A stretch of DNA of 34,722 bases from Alphaproteobacteria bacterium. GTDB taxonomy: Bacteria; Pseudomonadota; Alphaproteobacteria; UBA8366. Under the pieces are notes generated by a model. It was not told where the DNA came from, did not search any database, and saw only the letters and a program-made list of their open reading frames with translations. The stretch's first letter is position 1, and each line of letters opens with the position of its first letter. Below, in pieces: positions 33,301 through 34,722 of this stretch. A program made the position numbers and the translations under genes. The stretch covers positions 1 to 34,722 of the forward strand of contig JAOTYV010000009.1 in NCBI GenBank assembly GCA_029861675.1, given 5' to 3'.

Positions 33301-34722
33301 GTCCCGGATCGACAGCACGTCCTCGGCAGGATCCCCACCAGCAATCGATACGGTCAGCGCGCCGCCGGCAAAGTCGGATGAATCGACGTCCGTCACCAGT
33401 GCGTCGCCGCCCTGCTCGATCACGACCGGGCCATCGCCTTCCGTATAGGGCAGCGCATCGCCCGCAAGGCCGGCGATCGCCGGTGAGGAATTCGACCCGC
33501 TGACCGTTACCGTGGTGTCCGCGGCCGTGCTGGTTCCGCCGTCGCCGTCGGTCAGCACGAACTGCACCGTCCGCGCGCCGGCCGTCGGCGCCACCACATC
33601 GGTGTTCTCGTAAGTGATCGCCTGGACCAGCGCCGTCGCTGCGGACGCCGTCGCAAAACCGTTCAGGCTCACGACCAACGCAGCACCGAGCGTACCGCCG
33701 GCAAATGTGCCGATTGCCGTTCCGTCGAAGAGCACGGTCGCACCCGAGGTTTCGATCCCGGTTCCCGGCGTGCCGCTGTCCCGGATCGACAGCACGTCCT
33801 CGGCAGGATCCCCACCGGCAATCGATACGGTCAGCGCACCGGTGTCGAAATCCGCCGAATCAATATCCGTCACCAACGCATTGCCGCCCTGCTCGATCAC
33901 GACCGGCCCATCGCCCTCCGTGTAGGCCAACGCGTCGCCCGCGAGGCCGGTCATCACAGGCGGTGCATTCGACCCGCTACTAACCGTCACCGTTGCATCC
34001 GCGGCCGTGCTGGTACCGCCATCGCCATCGGCCAGCACGAACTGCACCGTCCGCGCACCGGTTGTCGGTGCCACCACATCGGTGTTCTCGTAGGTGATTG
34101 CCTGGACCAGCGCGGTGGCCGCCGCCGCCGTCGCACCACCGTTCAGGCTTACGACCAAATCGGCACCGAGTGTTCCGCCCGCAAATGTGCCGATTGAAAT
34201 TCCGTCAAAGAGCACGTCCGCGCCCGAGACTTCGATCCCGGTTCCCGGCGTGCCGCTGTCCCGGATCGACAGCACGTCCTCGGCGCTATCTCCGCCCGCA
34301 ATCGATACGGTCAGCGCGCCGCCGGCAAAGTCGGATGAATCGACGTCCGTCACCAGTGCGTCGCCGCCCTGCTCGATCACGAGCGGGCCATCGCCTTCCG
34401 TATAGGGCAGCGCATCACCCGCGAGTCCGGCGATCGCCGGCGCGGAATTCGACCCGCTGACCGTTACCGTGGTATCCGCGGCCGTGCTGGTACCGCCGTC
34501 GCCGTCAGTCAGCACAAACTGCACCGTCCGCGCGCCGGCCGTCGGCGCCACCACATCGGTGTTCTCGTAAGTGATCGCCTGGACCAGCGCGGTGGCCGCC
34601 GCCGTTGTCGCAAATCCGTTCAGGCTCACGACGAGCGCCGCACCGAGCGTACCGCCGGCAAATGTGCCGATCGAAATTCCATCGAAGAGCACGTCAGCGC
34701 CCGAGATTTCGATTCCGGTTCC
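30307..34722 (-). CDS. Giant repeat-containing type I secretion substrate with C-terminal metallophosphoesterase (partial, at least 1471 aa)
   Basis: The open frame runs off the right edge, so the N-terminus is missing. Visible from N to C: at least 5.5 tandem cadherin-like repeats of 159-160 aa (34722 to about 32060); a DNRLRE-like beta domain (about 32058-31530, with SSDLEMTLEKAEQIVGLRF and GDGWVSGNSL-like text); one further cadherin-like domain (about 31525-31095); and a calcineurin-like metallophosphoesterase (about 31085-30330) with GDTPY, HVGDIN, GDNEYND, FGHAAP and GDAHTW. The C-terminus FDHEFDLFLT ends in an acidic/hydrophobic tail like uncleaved type I secretion signals. The exporter and adaptor genes follow directly. 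No RTX nonapeptides are seen in the visible part. It is probably released to the surface or medium as an adhesin-like phosphatase; enzymatic activity is inferred. Confidence 0.85.
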   Translation of the reverse strand, partial: GTGIEISGADVLFDGISIGTFAGGTLGAALVVSLNGFATTAAATALVQAITYENTDVVAPTAGARTVQFVLTDGDGGTSTAADTTVTVSGSNSAPAIAGLAGDALPYTEGDGPLVIEQGGDALVTDVDSSDFAGGALTVSIAGGDSAEDVLSIRDSGTPGTGIEVSGADVLFDGISIGTFAGGTLGADLVVSLNGGATAAAATALVQAITYENTDVVAPTTGARTVQFVLADGDGGTSTAADATVTVSSGSNAPPVMTGLAGDALAYTEGDGPVVIEQGGNALVTDIDSADFDTGALTVSIAGGDPAEDVLSIRDSGTPGTGIETSGATVLFDGTAIGTFAGGTLGAALVVSLNGFATASAATALVQAITYENTDVVAPTAGARTVQFVLTDGDGGTSTAADTTVTVSGSNSSPAIAGLAGDALPYTEGDGPVVIEQGGDALVTDVDSSDFAGGALTVSIAGGDPAEDVLSIRDSGTPGTGIETSGATVLFDGTAIGTFAGGTLGAALVVSLNGFATAAAATALVGAVTFEDTDVVAPTTGVRTVQFVLTDGDGGTSTAVNATVTVSGSNSAPVIVGVADDALPYTAGDGPVVIEQGGDALVTDTDSPNFDTGALTVSIAGGDSTEDVLSIQDSGTPGFGVEVLGGTISFDGVLIGTFAGGTLGAALVVSLNGFATAAAATALVQAITYENTDAVAPTASARTVQFVLTDGDGGTSTAVNATVTVSGSNSAPVIAGLAGDALPYTEGDGPVVIEQGGDALVTDVDSADFDAGALTVSIAVGDPAEDVLSIRDSGTPGTGIEVSGNTVLFDGTSIGTFAGGTGGAALVVSLNGFATTAAATALARAIAYENTDVVAPTPGPRTVQFVLTDGDGGTSTAVDTTVTVSDLVTGTLDVRVSNSTDDAEERVSSGAIKLTSSDLEMTLEKAEQIVGLRFNGIDVPKGAIITSAYIQFQADEASSGIADLTIHGEDVDNALQFSSANFDISSRAVTTASALWQPADWTTVGEAGPAQQTVDLSAVIQEIIDRDGWVSGNSLALLISGSGKRVAESYNGVQNAAPLLHVEYQALDDGAPVVDLDADDSSGTTGDNFAATFLIGDPAQAIADTDVAVTDSNGATLELATITLTNPEAGDTLLAGSLPSGILVDGSSTATNLVLTGTASLADYGSAISAVTFNNVLPGPVTGDRNIEVVVNDGTVDSAPAVSTISVATPPSVVFWTMGDTPYSNGDFGRVETILSNIPEDVEFVVHVGDINAGSSKGVDPAYYQSVADLLKTSSVPVFIIPGDNEYNDKDDPDAGFAAWEANFDFFENNWAHGLTVNHQAVRDENFSFISGEKLFIGINLVGGRIHDAQEWADRSADDLAWIESNFADFGDQVTSAVIFGHAAPSKSGYEVFESGFVAASQAFTKPILYLMGDAHTWTADIPYSAAPNLTRIIIDRTGSGSAQDDPLKVSLFDDPNDPYSFDHEFDLFLT
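32060..34722 (-). repeat. Tandem 477-480-bp coding repeats
   Basis: The junction sequence GCGGAATTCG (encoding the SNS/A-P boundary) recurs at 32531, 33008, 33485 (one change), 33962 (variant) and 34442, giving steps of 477, 477, 477 and 480 bp. The core GTFAGG occurs six times. Copies are very similar at DNA level, for example 33225-33380 versus 33700-33840, which points to recent duplication or gene conversion. The array continues beyond the window, so the copy number is unknown. Assemblies may collapse such repeats. Confidence 0.9.

Noticed and set aside
30307..34722. RTX toxin/adhesin annotation for the large secreted protein
   Set aside because: No GGxGxDxxx nonapeptide is visible; the repeats are cadherin-like. 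RTX blocks beyond the window edge cannot be excluded.
1..34722. tRNA, rRNA, integrase, insertion sequence or att sites
   Set aside because: None recognised on either strand; the caspase remnant and the 41-bp palindrome are the only hints of rearrangement.

Overview
The window is high-GC (about 60% by eye), densely coded and bacterial. Tightly spaced operons, an alphaproteobacterial style of catabolic genes, two RND permeases and a PrtD/PrtE-type type I secretion pair suggest an alphaproteobacterium. This assignment is an inference from gene families, because no rRNA or other phylogenetic marker is present.

Bases 1-15286 are a catabolic region. A + strand group (187-3110) encodes an alpha/beta hydrolase, a luciferase-like flavin monooxygenase and a TauD-type Fe(II)/2-oxoglutarate dioxygenase. 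A - strand group (7347-3132) encodes an MmgE/PrpD protein, the two subunits of a Rieske ring-hydroxylating oxygenase overlapping by ATGA, and an aldo/keto reductase. Next come a second luciferase-like monooxygenase, a GMC flavoprotein oxidoreductase, a class I aminotransferase divergent from a RidA-TenA pair, and a secreted propeller/phytase-like esterase. The enzymes look like breakdown of an aromatic or N-containing organic compound, but the substrate cannot be read from the sequence. A frameshifted fragment of a caspase-like gene lies at 7342-7569.

Bases 15287-15799 form an AT-rich divergent spacer. It holds a 41-bp interrupted palindrome and a ladder of short GCGCC-N4-GGCGC hairpins in the presumed 5' leader of the next operon.

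Bases 15800-27048 form a + strand envelope operon: RND permease 1, a possible 31-codon ORF, an exported small protein, a very short RND adaptor with no visible lipoyl/coiled-coil hairpin, RND permease 2, an AlgE-like outer-membrane barrel, an exported protein of a conserved unnamed type, and an exported protein with a C-terminal FN3-like domain. Two permeases with one hairpin-less adaptor and an AlgE-type porin instead of a TolC homologue is an unusual export architecture. It is the most interesting candidate system here.

Bases 34722-27126 (- strand) are a type I secretion locus. A very large substrate, cut by the window edge, has at least 5.5 copies of a 159-160-residue cadherin-like repeat, a DNRLRE-like domain, another cadherin-like domain and a C-terminal metallophosphoesterase. 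It is followed by its ABC exporter and its HlyD-family adaptor. No TolC gene is visible.
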